From: Pelobates cultripes
Lineage: Eukaryota > Chordata > Amphibia > Anura > Pelobatidae
Direction of reading: 5' to 3'
NCBI GenBank assembly: GCA_933207985.1
Contig: OW240921.1
Coordinates: 97,310,167 to 97,374,166, forward strand
Length of the DNA stretch: 64,000 nucleotides
Position 1 is the first letter of the stretch, and each line of letters opens with the position of its first letter. The notes under the pieces were generated by a model, which had not been told where the DNA came from, searched no databases, and was given only the letters and a program-made list of their open reading frames with translations. Positions 31,819-44,410 of this stretch are shown piece by piece. The translations under genes were made by a program, and so were the position numbers.

Positions 31819-34800
31819 TTTATTGCTTGGGGGATTTATCAGAGGTCATCGTAGGTTGCTGCATCTGTTTATTATTGTACTGCGTTTGCCTCTGGTGGTG
31901 ACACTTGTTTTTGTAAACACTTTGCGCCATTCTAATTTGTTCATTTTTATATTCATTGGACTTTGTCAACATGGGTTTATTGTGCAAATCATATCATATA
32001 CAATATGATCCGTATGAATTCATAAGATTTGAAAAAGACTATACTATATATATATACATTTTATTTTATTTATTTTTTTTATTGACGTGTTTTTTATATA
32101 TATGCATATATTTATATATTGAGAGGTTGTTTTCGTTTATAAAAGGATTAAAACGAACACTATGTGTTCTTTATTCTTCTTACATTTGCGATTTATATGA
32201 TAATACGACTTCAAAATTCAGGGGTGCTGAGAGTGTCTTCAGTTATAAATTCCTGATTATTAACTTCATCTTGTAACAAATTGATTTTTTTTTTTAGTTC
32301 TTTAGTGTTTTATAGACAAGACCAGTGTTCCAATCAATGCTCTTTATTACTTCAGAAAAAAAAAAAACCTTTTGTTTTTAACCTGGAAGAGAATAAAGAA
32401 CATAAATCTTTTGTAGGTTTTTATTTTCCCTACAATACCATTTTCAAATCTTTTCAGAAAATGCTCTACCTTGTTTCTTAGTCCCTTGCAGAGGCTTTCT
32501 CTTTTAGTTTAAATGTTATGTGAGCATGTATTAGAAACTAAGCACATTCATCAAGATTAGCTTTGGGCAAATGCAAATATCGCATTTCTGCCTTTGTATG
32601 ATGATAATGTTTTATTATTATAAAGTATACGAACTGAATGCAACTGAACATAGCAGAATTATAAGAAATAAAAATATGTAAAAAAAGAAATAAAAAAGAA
32701 ATTAGTAAACAACTCCATGAATGATATGAGATTGCATTCTCTGCCCAAGGTCACGAAAATGAATATAATGTCATTAGCCAGGTTCACATTATCGTATATT
32801 CTTCATATCAACTCAATAACCGTTCTATGGGAAGATGTTACAAATGTACAATATATCAACCTATTGTAAGAAGACATGTTGCTACTAGAAACTATTACAG
32901 AAATATTCTGTATTTGTGGTGAAATTTATACACCATGTCAAATAAAATATATTAAAAAAAAAATTAAAAAAATATATACATATCTAATTGTATTTTTTCC
33001 TCAAATTTTAATCACCTTGGCTTACAGCAAATATTTATTTTTTTATTCTATTTTATATAAAAAAATACTTGTTTTAAATATCAAGACTGACTTGCGAGTG
33101 CAGGCCAGCCACCACATAATTAATCTATGCACCTCTGCAGTTCTTTAATTACTTGGCCTATAATACAGATCTTTTTAAAATCTGGACAGCCATCTGACTA
33201 AACTCCACATCAAATTCCAAAATCCAGACACTGTTAAATTGCATGAACAATGTCTGAATTTTGCAGTTCGAATGGCCCTGTACGCAGTTGTATAGTTTAG
33301 CCTCATTCATAATGTGACCATGCGGACTTTCGTGAATAACCCTGTCAGTTTTTATTAAATTTTTTTTTTTCAGTTTAATAGAGCTTAGTATTTAAACACT
33401 TTCAGGCAAATTATTATATTTATATATTAAATAGCAATAATGTGTTTCGCAAACCCAGAGATAGATTATGTCAATAAACATAAGGGATTTAGACAAGGTT
33501 GTAGAAATAATTTTCATGTCTAGCAGTCTTAAATGTCGAAAATTTAATTTTGTATTAATTTAGAATTCCCATCAATTCACACTTTAGTGAATAATTAGTA
33601 AGTATTGTTGGCAAGAAGGACCAATCTGCTCCTTAGTCAACTTCACTGAAGACTGTCAGATAAAAATTGTCATGCATTTACATTTTAAGGTACATTGTGA
33701 CCAACCAAAGTTCTTTGTGGGTTATTGTCTCTTTCATTATTATATTATTCACATCTATCGTTAAATAAATAAATAAATACATAAATATAGAGATAGATAT
33801 AGATGCATAGATGGATGGATAGATGGATAGATAGAGATAAGACCAGTTCAGATAGCTATGTACCAACAGCCCTTAATCCAACCTTTTCTAACTGTCCACT
33901 GTTGACTCAACCCTACTGTGCCTGGTGAAGATGAAGCAAATAGCTGGCACATTCTATACCTTTATGTAGACATCTTTCAATGTTATGAGTTAGTGCTTAT
34001 TCATACTAAAGGCTAGATTATATTGTAAAAGACAGACATAAATGAATATCGTTTTTTCTGTGGACATCAAGAAGATTACTGCCTTTCAGTCATCACAAAT
34101 GAGTTTATCACGTATAAACTTCATACTGATTTAAACTTAATCACTTAATAGGATCTATCCCTAAATGAGATAAACTTTAATTATAAAACATTTGGGCCTT
34201 TAGAATTTCTCAGTAAACCAGTTATTCTGTTTTGGCTATAACGAGTTTGAGTAAAGAACTTGGGTGTAATGCTGAATTTTGCAATAGTCATTTGTTTAAA
34301 AAAAAAAGTGCTTAATTTGACAGGGAATTCACAATTGACATTTCAAATAGCTTTCTCACAACAGAGTAACAATACCTTGTAAAGCGCTCTGTAAAGAAAT
34401 TTGAAATCTTAACCATTGATCGCCCTGAAGCGTTGCTGAGTGACAGCACCATAATTACATTACGGATAGCGTCAAGAAAACATAAGAATAAATAATATAA
34501 ATAACATGTTATTATCACACGCTTGATCAGATGTAATAAACTCCTGTTCTTGTGAATAGCAGATTTAGGGCTTATTTCCAAAGTGGTTTACTAAAAATCA
34601 GTTGTAAGCCGTTATTGTTACTAAAAACTGATAGATATTTGTTGGCAAAGAATATTGACTAGTTTCAAACCTACAGGTTCATGTTTTGTGGCTTAGACCT
34701 TCTAATATCTGTCTCTACAGATATTGTTCCATTTCCTTGAAAATCTAATGTAAACCAGTGAAATGGATACTTTTTAAGTCATCGCCATTAGCGATCGTCT

Positions 34801-35478
34801 AACAGTGCTGGTCCTTGGCTAACCACAGGACAACTTGGTCAAATGATTGTTCAGGTAATTATTCATGTATATTTCTACGTTGTTATACGAGAGACCCCAG
34901 CAGCCCATCCCCTCTGTGCTGATTCTGCTACAGAGGAGGCATTAGCTTGAGCAACAATGGGTGTCAGGACCCCAGACCCGCGCTGCTTTAGGGTTGGGTT
35001 ATCATTATAAAGATGAGTAGGTTTGGGAGTAGTTTTAAAGTGACAGGGTATAAGGCAAGTTAGATATTGGCGTAATTCACCTAGTCTGAATCAGGAGAAT
35101 TGTATAAACCTAATGAAGGGAATTAGGTTGCATTTGAGCCAAGTTACATGGAGAATCAATGATTTCAACATATAACCGAACCGCAGTTAAATGGTAGTGC
35201 AGAGGTGGCTTTCAAATTGTGACAATATGACTGGCTTCCTTTCAGAGTTAAGTCCAATGACTCTTAAATGTTTTATTTATTTATGTTGGCTCTCAGCAGA
35301 AGCTTTAGTGTAATTGGCATACCGTTGCCTATTGATGCTATCTGTGCTATGAAGATTGGCAGCAGTTTCCTACTATCCCCAGATGTAGGACACAAGGAAC
35401 CAGACACGGTTGGCCAGATAGCAACCTAAATTCATGAGGACTCTATAGGATACAGGACTATTGGAAGATATGTACTTT
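31819..35478. other. No gene; AT-rich sequence
   Basis: Long AT-rich stretch. The longer frames here are poly-F/I/Y low-complexity translations without motifs. A tetranucleotide microsatellite lies at 33755-33841. Confidence 0.5.
33755..33841. repeat. Microsatellite (AAAT)n / (GATA)n
   Basis: TAAATAAATAAATAAATACA passes into ATAGATGGATGGATAGATGG repeats. Confidence 0.95.
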
Positions 35479-36585
35479 TACACTGATCAGTCTCAACTTT
35501 AAAATCACCTGCCTAATATCGTGTAAGGCCCCCTAGTGCTGCCAAAACAGTTTTGATGAGTCAAGACGTCCACAAGATCTCTGAACATATCCTGTGGTAT
35601 CTGGCACCAAGACATTAGTAGCAGATCCTTTAAGTCCTGCAAGTTGAGAGGTGGGGCATCCATGAATCAGATTTGTTGTTCCAACACATCTCACAGATAC
35701 TCAATTGGATTGAGGTCTGGAGAATTCTGGAGGCCAAGGCAATACCTTGAACATTTATTCATGTTCCTCAAACCATTCCTGAACAATGTATGCAGTGTGT
35801 CAGGTTGCATTATCCTGCTGAAATATGCCACTGCCATCAGGGAACAAAATTTCCATGAAGGGTTGTACATAATCTACAACAATCTCTAGGTTTATATTTG
35901 TTTATATTTGTCAAAGTAACAATTAACACAAATGCCAGGACTCAAGGTTTCCCAGCAGAACATTACCCAGAACATAACATTGCCTCCACTGGCCTAGTTT
36001 CTTCCCATAGTACATCCAGCTGCCATCTCTTTCTCAGGTAAATGGTGCATATGCACACAGTCATCAACCTGTTCATAAAAAACATGATTCATCAGACCAG
36101 ACAACTTTCTTCCATTGCTTCACGGTCCAGATCTCTCACTCATGTCCCCACTGAAGGCACTTTCGACTGAGGACAGGGGTCATCATGAGCACTATGACCA
36201 GTCTTCTGCTACACAGCATACTGCAATGCACTGTGAGTTCTGACACCTTTTTGTCATGGCCTGAATTAATTTTTTTTTAGCAATTTCAGCTACAGTAGAT
36301 CTTCTGTGTGATCAGTCTAGATGGGCTAGCTTTCGTGCATGAATGAGCCTTGGGCGCTAATGACCCTGGCACCAGTTGTCCTTCCTTGCACCACTTTTGG
36401 TACGTACCACTGCACACCAGAACACCCCACAAGACTTTCAGTTTTGAAGATTCTGTGCTCCAGTTGTCTAACCATCATTACTTGGCCTTGGTCAAAACCA
36501 CTGAGATCTTTTTGCTTGCCTGTTTTTCCTCCTTCCATCACATGAAATTCGAAAACTGACTGCTTGCTTGCTACCTAAAATATCC
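35479..36585 (-). mobile_element. Decayed Tc1/mariner element, transposase fragments on minus strand
   Basis: It begins TACACTGATCAG after a TA. Blocks that match a common vertebrate mariner family read on the plus strand as AATTGGATTGAGGTCTGG, GCATTATCCTGCTGAAATATGCCACTGCC, CATGATTCATCAGACCAG and GAGCCTTGGGCGC. These are the complements of the catalytic Asp region and helix-turn-helix region of the transposase. Many indels destroy the frame. The right end is lost at the junction with the L2 fragment. Confidence 0.75.
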
Positions 36586-37020
36586 CTTACGATCTGCTGA
36601 AGACTTACGTCTATCTTCTGTCCATACTCCCACCTCTTATGCTCGCCTTCAAGATTTCTCGAGGGCTGCACCATTCCTGTGGAACTCTCTTCCCTCCTCC
36701 GTTAGATGCTCACCCAGTCTCCACTCCTTCAAAAAATCGTTAACAACCCACCTCTTCATAAAAGCGTATCAATTAAACTGTTAATAGCTCCTGACTGATT
36801 CCTCTTCTGCAACTAGTCTAATACTATCCTTACCTTTTTGTGTCATTTTACCCCACTCCCTCTAGCATGTAAGCTCATTGAGCAGGGCCCTCAACCCCTC
36901 TGTTCCTGTGTGTCAAACTTGTCTGGTTACAACTACATGTCTGTTTGTCCACCCATTGTAAAGTGCTGTAGGATTTGATGGCGCTATATAAAATATCATC
37001 ATAATAATAATAATAATATG
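36586..37020 (+). mobile_element. L2 LINE 3' end
   Basis: After the ORF end come GCATGTAAGCTCATTGAGCAGGG and GTAAAGTGCTG...GGCGCTATATAAA, then an ATA microsatellite tail. These are hallmark L2 3' UTR blocks. Confidence 0.88.
36604..36784 (+). pseudogene. L2/CR1-type LINE ORF2 C-terminus
   Basis: The plus frame reads RLQDFSRAAPFLWNSLPSSV, then RCSPSLHSFKKSLTTHLF and ends QLNC-stop at 36782-36784. This is the conserved end of L2-clade RT proteins (APxLWNSLP...FKxxLKTHLF). Only the last ~60 codons are present, as expected for a 5'-truncated LINE. It is followed by the LINE 3' UTR. Confidence 0.85.
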
Positions 37021-40000
37021 CTTATACAGTATCTAGCAAAGATGGGACAAAAGCTATGGATAGGAGCTACAAGCAACTTCTCCTTGGAACTAGGAAGGCA
37101 GATGTTGCTTATGGAGCTACTGTGGGAGAAGACAGGCTAGATAAAAAATTGGACATTTAATGCACAGAATAGGACCTCATATAAATAGCATATACATTAA
37201 AATATGTGAAATTATATAATCATCCGAATTATGGGAATTACTGGAATCATAAGTTCTTGCCACCAAAATTTATTTATTTATAACATGTATTTAGAAAATA
37301 TTTTACCAGGAAGGATACATTGAGATTTCTCTCTTTTTCAAGTATGTCCTGGGTAAAATAATATTCTGTCTCAAAAAAAAGTTAATCAGACAGAAACTTG
37401 TTCGCTAAATTATCCAGGGATATTTGTTCTTTGCAAAAATTTGGAAGAAAATCAGTAAAGATGCAAATATTCCTAAGAGGAAAGAAAATTAACTCCCACC
37501 CATCCCTAGTCTAACAGCTCATTCTAGAATTCTAGAAAGGTTGGAAAATTTGACCTTTACTGCCCACCCATTCCTTTGCAGATTAGGAATTTACTTTATA
37601 ATGTATACAAATTCCATTGTGTTTCCTATATTTAATGTAATAGTCATCGATAGGGCTTTCCTGTAATGCCATTGCAATACAGAGATAGGATGCCTGCCAA
37701 TTCTATGAATCAGGATTTGGGGTTTTCCCTCGATCAGGTTAAGATATTTTCTAACTGTTTAAAGGATCTATGTGGACTTTGTTGTGTCAGGGGATTTGTG
37801 ATGCTTTCCTTAAGTAGAAATTATTGCCAGAGAATTTTATTATCTCCAGCAATCCAACAGGGATTACCATTTCAGGATAGTAGGTGCTAGCCAGTACACT
37901 TGTTCCTGGCAAACTCCGAACAGATGGAAAGGTGCCAGGAGTCTTCCTTGTGTGAGATAAATGTGTTCTGCTGATGGAATCCATTTTAGCCAGGTCTTGA
38001 CAGTGTTCTGTCCCCTCCTGACCTCACTCTATGTCCAGAATGTCCTCGGGTTCCTCATTAAGATTGATCACCTTTTCCCTCAAATACCAAAGTATTTCTT
38101 CTTTAATGTTACGTAGACCTGATCGATATTGGACAGCTGTCATACATTAAAAAAACAAGATGTTCAGAATGTTCGTTGAATAGAGATTTGACCCTAAAAC
38201 ATGACACATAGAATAAAAACGGATTACTCAACATTGTTTAGATTCAACAAGTGAAAAATAAGTATTTCATATTGCGCATTATATAAAAATAATTAGTAAT
38301 TTTTACTTAATCCAGCTGTCAATCATGCATATAGTAAATACCTAGCTTAATTATATTTTTATTTAATGGCACTGGAAGAACAAAGACTCTGCCCAGAATC
38401 TGACTTGTTATTCTGAGGTTTGAACAGTACAAAGTAACAGTCTTGTGTACAAAGTAACAGTCATTACAGGAGATAAGAGACGTGTTCAGAGCTTATTTCT
38501 TACACTTCTCCTTATATCTTTTACATGTATTTCACCTTATACATTGTCTCTGCCGCTTTATTATTTAATATACCATTGATACAGACTGTTGTAATGCATG
38601 TGTTTTATACTGCTGGGAAAAAACAAACTGCGAATCACAGGACTATTTAAACCCATTCCGTACGAACGTTTAGAGAACAGCTACATCTTTATAATGTGTT
38701 TTAACATGTAGTCTGGTTGTTATGTCTTACACAGCAAAGGAAAACCCAAATACAAACTGAGTTCAATGTCTGCTTTATATTCACATCCGTTTAGACATGA
38801 ATCCGCTCCGTACAGGCTGTAATATCAGTTTTTACACTTGTTATTGCACAAGTTCTGAATGAGGATCAGTTAGCACTATGGTATGTTGTGCAGATTTTAT
38901 GAAATCAATCTTTGAGGGAACAAAATAAAACTGTTCACAAGGTGGAAGAACTGAGTTCACATAAGCACTCTGTTCAACAAAAGAAGCTTATAAAATTCAT
39001 CTGCAAAAAGAAAAATACATATCTGAATAATATGTGGCAGATTACCAAGGGCACAACTCCAAACAGTGCCATCTGGGGCATAAGGATGGAGCTGGGGGAA
39101 GTAAGGGGAGGAAAGATGAGTGATGGGGAGGGGGGAGAGAGTGGGGGATTGATAACATTATGGAATGGTTGGCAAGCTTAATTTGGAGTGCTTTATGAAA
39201 TGAGAGACTGCGATGCTAGGAGACCGCGAATCAAGCGAGTGGCGTCATTGGCCAAGCTTCATGGCCACCAGCCAACACTAAAAAAGAACGGCATTATTCA
39301 GATTTCTTTTGATACCAGTATAACATGCTTAAATAAATCTTAAATACATGCCATGAATTTACAATCAGATAAAACATTGGTGATGTTACTAGTGTTCTTT
39401 TACAGAAAAAAATGACATTTTATTTAAGGTACCAGGAAATAATAAATGTGGTTTTGCATAGATGATCCCAATAAATGATGATGTTAATAAAAAAATAAAA
39501 TTAGCACATCACGTAGCCAAGACAAATACAAAAGGGGATGCAACAGACCCCAAAATATATAGTCTTTCCTATTTGTTTTTAGGAATGTTTGATACACCCT
39601 ATAATAAGACCACATGATAATCTGTAATACATGTAGCAAATACAGCTATATAGTCCACTCTGCACAAGAGATAAAGGTCAGTAGTTTTTAGGATTTATTA
39701 GGCCTCACAAGTAAGCCATAGCTTCCATCCCATAACGTGCCAAAAGCAGTATCAGCTATACCTCACCAACAGTGGCCAGCAAAGACTGAATTGATCATCT
39801 AAGAAGATTCTGGACTGTTGTCCTTATACATTTGATCAAACTGATATGAGAATGGTATAGGATTATTATTTATGATTATAATAGTTGGACTAACAAACAA
39901 GTAGTTGCAACAATACAAGTTGGAGGTACAGGAACAAGGCGTGCTGATGGATTTGCTCAACTGTCTCTGTGGGATAAAACGTTTGAGACCTGAGCAGGGA

Positions 40001-40048
40001 CAATTTGAAGGGCAAGCTAGTGAGATTTCACCAATTCTACATGTTCTC
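37021..40048. other. No gene recognised
   Basis: AT-rich sequence. A short direct repeat GTACAAAGTAACAGTC occurs twice near 38430-38465. Frames are short and motif-free. Confidence 0.45.
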
Positions 40049-40052
40049 TTAA

Positions 40053-40338
40053 AGGGTTACTCCAAACATCATAACCACTACAGCCTGCGCGACATCATTT
40101 GTCTGAGAACGTCAGCTGAAGGCTCTCAAAAAACACTGCACAGAATTGACATTAGCCAGCAGGGAACTCTAGTCCCAGGTAGGCTAATGACACACCTATG
40201 ACGCTGTCGGAGGAAGAGTTACACCTCTGGCAGCTAAGGGGTTAAACTCTGTATGTGCAGCGTTTCATTGCAAAATGCTGGGTATATATAGACTCCAGAC
40301 ACCACAACAACATCAAAACACAGAAGTGGTCATGGTGC
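40053..40338. mobile_element. TTAA MITE
   Basis: TTAA at 40049-40052 and 40339-40342. Left end AGGGTTACTCCAAACATCAT, right end CATGGTGC. The inner termini (ATCATAACCACT and AGTGGTCATGGTG) are inverted. Same family as 26475 and 29968, with the right terminal dozen bases missing. Confidence 0.65.
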
Positions 40339-40342
40339 TTAA

Positions 40343-41143
40343 GGATCAGTAACTACTCATCCTTTTGCTGAATACAAAGGGGGATGCAACAGACCCCAAA
40401 ATATAGATGGTGCTTCCTAAATCATGATTGACCTCTCACCCATGTGTAATAGGTGAAGGGTTAATATATGATTACAGAACATCTAACATTTTATCTATCT
40501 TACAGAAGAACCTCTTCTCATCTTTATTTTTGGTGGGTGAGGGGTTAAATGATAAAATGTAGGATCCAATGAAGGCCTGCCTCTCTCCTATCAACATTGC
40601 ATGTTCGGCAACGTAACAAAGTCAGTGAGCCCACCCACTCACTTTCTCATATGTGGATAGCCCCTCCCCCACTTCTATTAATGTCCTTTATTTTTTAAGT
40701 TCACTATTTGTCACAAACTGTGAACAGCCTGTTAGCTAATTGGTAGCCATCTTGCTTCCGGTGAATAACATTTTCTATCAGCATTCGGCTGGGAAATGAT
40801 TGTTGTACATCTCCATGGCTAATATACTTCACCAACAGCTGGAAGCTATCTGCTGAACCAATAGAGAGTGCTCTACATGCAAAACACCTTATGCACCATC
40901 TCATCCAGAACAGCTATTCAACGTCTCTTTGTGCCAGAAGCGAATAAAGCTTTGTTTGCATTGATTTTATACGTACAATGAACTCTGCATCAGTCGGAGG
41001 AGGTGACAGACTCTCACTACACCACTGTACAGCTTCACACTTTAATAGAATAGCAGGGCTGACAAAAAAACGGCTGTTATGTTTCTCAAAACTGTTTAAA
41101 TATAAGGGAATCATTATAAAATTATAGCAAAATATATTTTAGA
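40343..41143. other. No gene recognised
   Basis: The phrase GGGGATGCAACAGACCCCAAAATATA occurs here (near 40380) and at 39534, indicating a short dispersed or duplicated repeat across the intervening MITE region. Nothing else is supported. Confidence 0.4.
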
Positions 41144-41580
41144 TTAAAGAAAAACTATAGCATTAGAATACACATCTATATTCCTAATAATGAAGTGTCC
41201 CTCTCCCTAGCTTTAAATAGGTGCCTACCCCCTTTGCCACAGATTTTTTTATTCCCCCTTATTCCAGTGTTGAGGGTCCTTTGGCACAGCTGACCTTCCC
41301 TCAACCGACGACTGCCTACTCTATGAGGGTCCAATCAAATGCTCCTCATTGAGAACCATTGGAAACTAATGCACATGCGCATAGAGTGCCACGTGCATTC
41401 AACATTTCCCATAGGAATGTATTGACTCAGTTTTACTACGTCTATGACACGGAAGCACCTCTAGTGGCTGTCACATTGACAGCCACCAGAGGAGGACTTA
41501 ACCTTGCAATGTAAACATTGCAGTTTCTCAAAAACTGCAATGTTTTTTACTTTGCAAGGTTATAGGGGCAGTGTTGGTGT
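41144..41580. mobile_element. TTAA MITE with palindromic core
   Basis: TTAA at 41144 is followed by AGAAAAACTATAGCATTAG and AAGTGTCCCTCTCCC. The inner part has CTCTAGTGGCTGTC/GACAGCCACCAGAG and TTGCAATGTAAACATTGCAG palindromes, like the element at 25061. The right terminus is not clear. Confidence 0.65.
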
Positions 41581-42289
41581 AGTATAGGGTTTAATGGTTA
41601 GTGATAGGGTAGTTTAATGTAGAATAGTAGGTGTAGTGATTAATGTTTAGTGAAAGGGTAGAATAGTGTTTGAGTTAATGTTTACTGAAAGTGTAGTGTA
41701 GTGTAGTTTAGAGGTTATTCTTTATTGATAATGTAGTGTAGAGCAAGGTTGTAGCCCATGGAGCAGCAGCTAAGGGGAATGGGCCTTGATATTGCTAGGA
41801 GACAGGCATAGGAGGGGTGTAGTAGGGGGGACGACTGGCTAATATAACTGGAGGTGGGGTTTGTACTAGAGGAGTATATATAGTGGCCATTTTAGATCAC
41901 GGGCCATCTTAATCCTCACTTGTTTTGTGCAGGCTGTGTGGTGTCTCTGTCTTTTGTCTTGCAGATGCTGTTGGTTGAAGAATAGAGGCTTGGTTGGCTG
42001 GTGTCCATGCTGCTCTCCAGCAGAGAGGAGTTTCCTGACTCCAGGAGCGTTTCGGAGAGGCCCTGGTCCCGGCTGGGCCTAGTGCTGCAGGATCCACAGC
42101 GACGGCCGCAGTGCCCCCTGAGTATCTCACACGGAGGACCCCACCACCGCAATGTCTGTGCCCCAGCAGGGGCTCCAACAGGAGGAGCAGGGTAAGCCCG
42201 TCCCCAAACCCAAGGCCGGAGACTGCAGTGAGCGGCTGGAGTTCAGGAAGTCACGGCCAGCGTCGTTGTGTGGCCACGCGGTCTGGTTG

Positions 42290-42600
42290 CCTTCCTGGGA
42301 GAGAGGCTGAGGTTGCATGTTCAGGTCACGAAGGAGGGCAAAGGTCAGGGCCGCGAACTGGATTCGGCTGGAGGTGGCAAACGTTCCGGTTGCGAACAGG
42401 CAAGACAAGAGGTAGGCATATGTTCGGGCTGTGAACAGGAGCATATGGGAGTGAACAAGGGTTCTGGCTGCAAACAGGAGAAGGCTGGATCTGGTGAACA
42501 TTCGGGCCACGAACAGGTGTAAGGAGTGTCTGCCGAATGTTCGGCCATGAACAGTATGTCGGTTTGGGCCACAAACAGGATTACAGGATGTTGCATTGGG
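42290..42600 (+). repeat. Degenerate in-frame repeat (TTCGGGC..GAACAGG)
   Basis: Six or so units of 36-50 bases with TTCGGNNNNGAACAGG cores encode SGCEQ / SGHEQ-type peptides. Part of the gag-like region of copy A by position. Confidence 0.6.
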
Positions 42601-42838
42601 GCCGATTCGCAGGAATGAGCACGAATCTAGGTGAACAGCTGGAGGGAGAAAAGCAGTGACAGCCATAGCAGGATCTGCAGCAGGCAATGGAGGTTCTGGG
42701 AACGCTGTTGGATGTGATGGAGCGGTGGTTCCAGCTGGTGACAAACTGGGTGAGTACCCCCCATCTCTATGATCCTTACAAATTCTACAGGGTTTACTTG
42801 GTGTGCTTCCATAGGTTTGTTTTTCTGAGTACGAGGTT

Positions 42839-43300
42839 TTGCTTTTTTCAGTAGCATTTAGTTGGGCTTTTTTCGGAGCATTTAGGATAAGTGAGTTGGT
42901 GAGCAGCAACCGTTTGGGCAGGGATGGGTTACAGTGTTCGGACGTGGAACTGTTGCAGAATCGGGTGGTGCTACATCTCCACCGTTCCAAAATGAACATT
43001 TTCGGGAAAGGTGCCGTGGTTACGCTTTTTTGGGTGCCAGGTATGGCAGCTTGTCCAGTTGCCTGTACAGTGCTGTTTCGGGTGGTTCGTGCAGGGATAG
43101 GGGGTTCATTTTTGTTGCATGCTGATGGTTCTTGTTTTCTAAATTTCAGTTCATTAGGGTTTTTCGGTTGGGCTTGGGGCATTTAGGTTTGGGTCCGCTA
43201 CAGTTCGGTACACACTCGTTCAGGATTGGTGCTGCCACGGAGGCATCTCGGTTGGGTTTGGGGGATGAACAGATCCTGAGGAGGCAGGTTGAAGGCTAGC
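42839..43300 (+). pseudogene. Tyrosine recombinase catalytic domain, copy A
   Basis: DNA strand-exchange enzyme that integrates DIRS-order circles. FFGAFRISELVSS carries catalytic Arg (R16 from 42839) and HLHRSK the Lys (K51). A one-base shift near 43140 moves the frame. The next frame has FGTHSFRIGAATEASRLGLG with the H-x-x-R box intact, then runs ILRR and stops at 43298-43300. The expected GRWES...Y nucleophile segment is absent, so the protein is both frameshifted and C-terminally truncated. In known relatives the missing segment follows immediately, so a deletion at about 43290 is the likely cause. Confidence 0.85.
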
Positions 43301-43486
43301 CAGATAAGAGGCATATGTGGGTGTGGGGAAGTGTAGCTGTAATATAGGGGGAGTGGTAAGAGGTGAATGGGGGCTGGACGATATATATAGGTGGGCATTT
43401 TGCCAGCTTACCTCAGCCATCTTAGAATAACAACTTGGTAACAGCTTTCAGTGCTTCCTGTTCTGAGATTCGTGTTTTCCTTACCA

Positions 43487-43624
43487 GATGGCCAGAAGGA
43501 TGTAGAAGGTACTGCCCTTCGGGCTGAGGCTCTCCTAGAGAGTAGCCGGCACCTGCAGGCCCAGCTGGTGTGTCTGCAGGGTGCCGCTGTGGTTTGCTGC
43601 TTCTCCCGACATTGGTCATAGCAT
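43487..43624 (+). pseudogene. Gag-like coiled-coil fragment, copy B
   Basis: The frame encodes DVEGTALRAEALLESSRHLQ and then AQLVCLQGAAVV before a stop. The heptad pattern suggests a coiled coil. It corresponds by position to the first ORF of Ngaro-type elements; identity is inferred from context. Confidence 0.45.
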
Positions 43625-44152
43625 GCCGCACCGCAGGGCATGGCCCCCTGCACGTTTTAGTCCCTCTCATGAGGATCGGCTAAGGGAAGGATTAGGAGCC
43701 CTGTGTCAGGCTCGCGAGCTGGCCGCCATGCGGGCACGGGCCATGGGACGGCTTCCAGCGATGTTCCTGCCACTCCAGCTTCCCCTGCTTACCAGGACCG
43801 GGTGCCTTGTGGCTGTGAGTACCACAAGGGTTGGGGGGCGGAACAGGGCCCCTGTGTCGGGCTTGCGAACTGTTCGCTCATCTACTCTGGCTCCATCAGC
43901 TTCTCCTGCCTCACGGGATGGGTGCCTTGTGGCCACGAGGCATCACATGTCCAGGACCTTTCAGGCTGCGTGGCGCAACTTGGCAGCCCGATCTTCATCC
44001 CCGTCATCCCCATCCACCCATGGGACGCTGCGGGCTATCTCAGGGGTTGGGGGGGCAGGGCGTGAATACTGTAACTGAACGTTTTCCTGGATCTGTTCCC
44101 AATTGTGGTGGCAGTTTATCTGTGGGGGTCCTTCCTTTGGGATCGGTGTGTC

Positions 44153-44404
44153 GTGTTCCATTGCGACAACCTGGGGGTTTTAACAATTTGACAGCTTCCT
44201 CCCACGGTGGTACGGCTTTTGAGGCATTTGGTGTTGCATTGCTTTTCTTTAAATGTTACTTGTAGAGCTGTGCGCATCCTTGGCGTCAAGAACATAACAG
44301 CGGATGTTCTTTCTTGTTCACAGTGGCAGGCATTTCGGACGGCGGCACCAGATGCGGTCGAGGAGGGTTTCCCTGCCCAGTGGATATATGGCACCTTGGT
44401 CTGA
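44153..44404 (+). pseudogene. RNase H end of DIRS/Ngaro RT, copy B
   Basis: VFHCDNLGVLTI is followed by a TGA stop, then TVVRLLRHLVLHCFSLNVT, RAVRILGVKNITADVLS and SQWQAFRTAAPDAVEEGFP. The D-N pair, the RLLRxLVL helix and the (I/V)ADxLSRxQWxxFR tail are the signature of the RNase H domain of DIRS-order RTs. Upstream RT palm motifs are missing. The in-frame stop and the Arg-to-Cys change in LSCSQW show decay. Confidence 0.8.
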
Positions 44405-44410
44405 ACGAGT

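Larger units (their letters stand above)
41730..43300 (+). mobile_element. Ngaro/DIRS-type tyrosine-recombinase element, copy A (internally deleted)
   Basis: A TATA-containing 5' region (TATATATAGTGGCCATTTT near 41876) leads to a GC-rich coding-like segment with degenerate repeats, then directly into the tyrosine-recombinase catalytic domain. RT and RNase H are missing. A related 5' region, ATATATAGGTGGGCATTTT near 43382, starts the next copy, so two elements lie head to tail. Borders are approximate. Confidence 0.6.

Noticed and set aside
42127..43182. 351-codon minus-strand frame
   Set aside because: Antisense to the recombinase and repeat region of Ngaro copy A; the plus strand carries the recognisable catalytic motifs.
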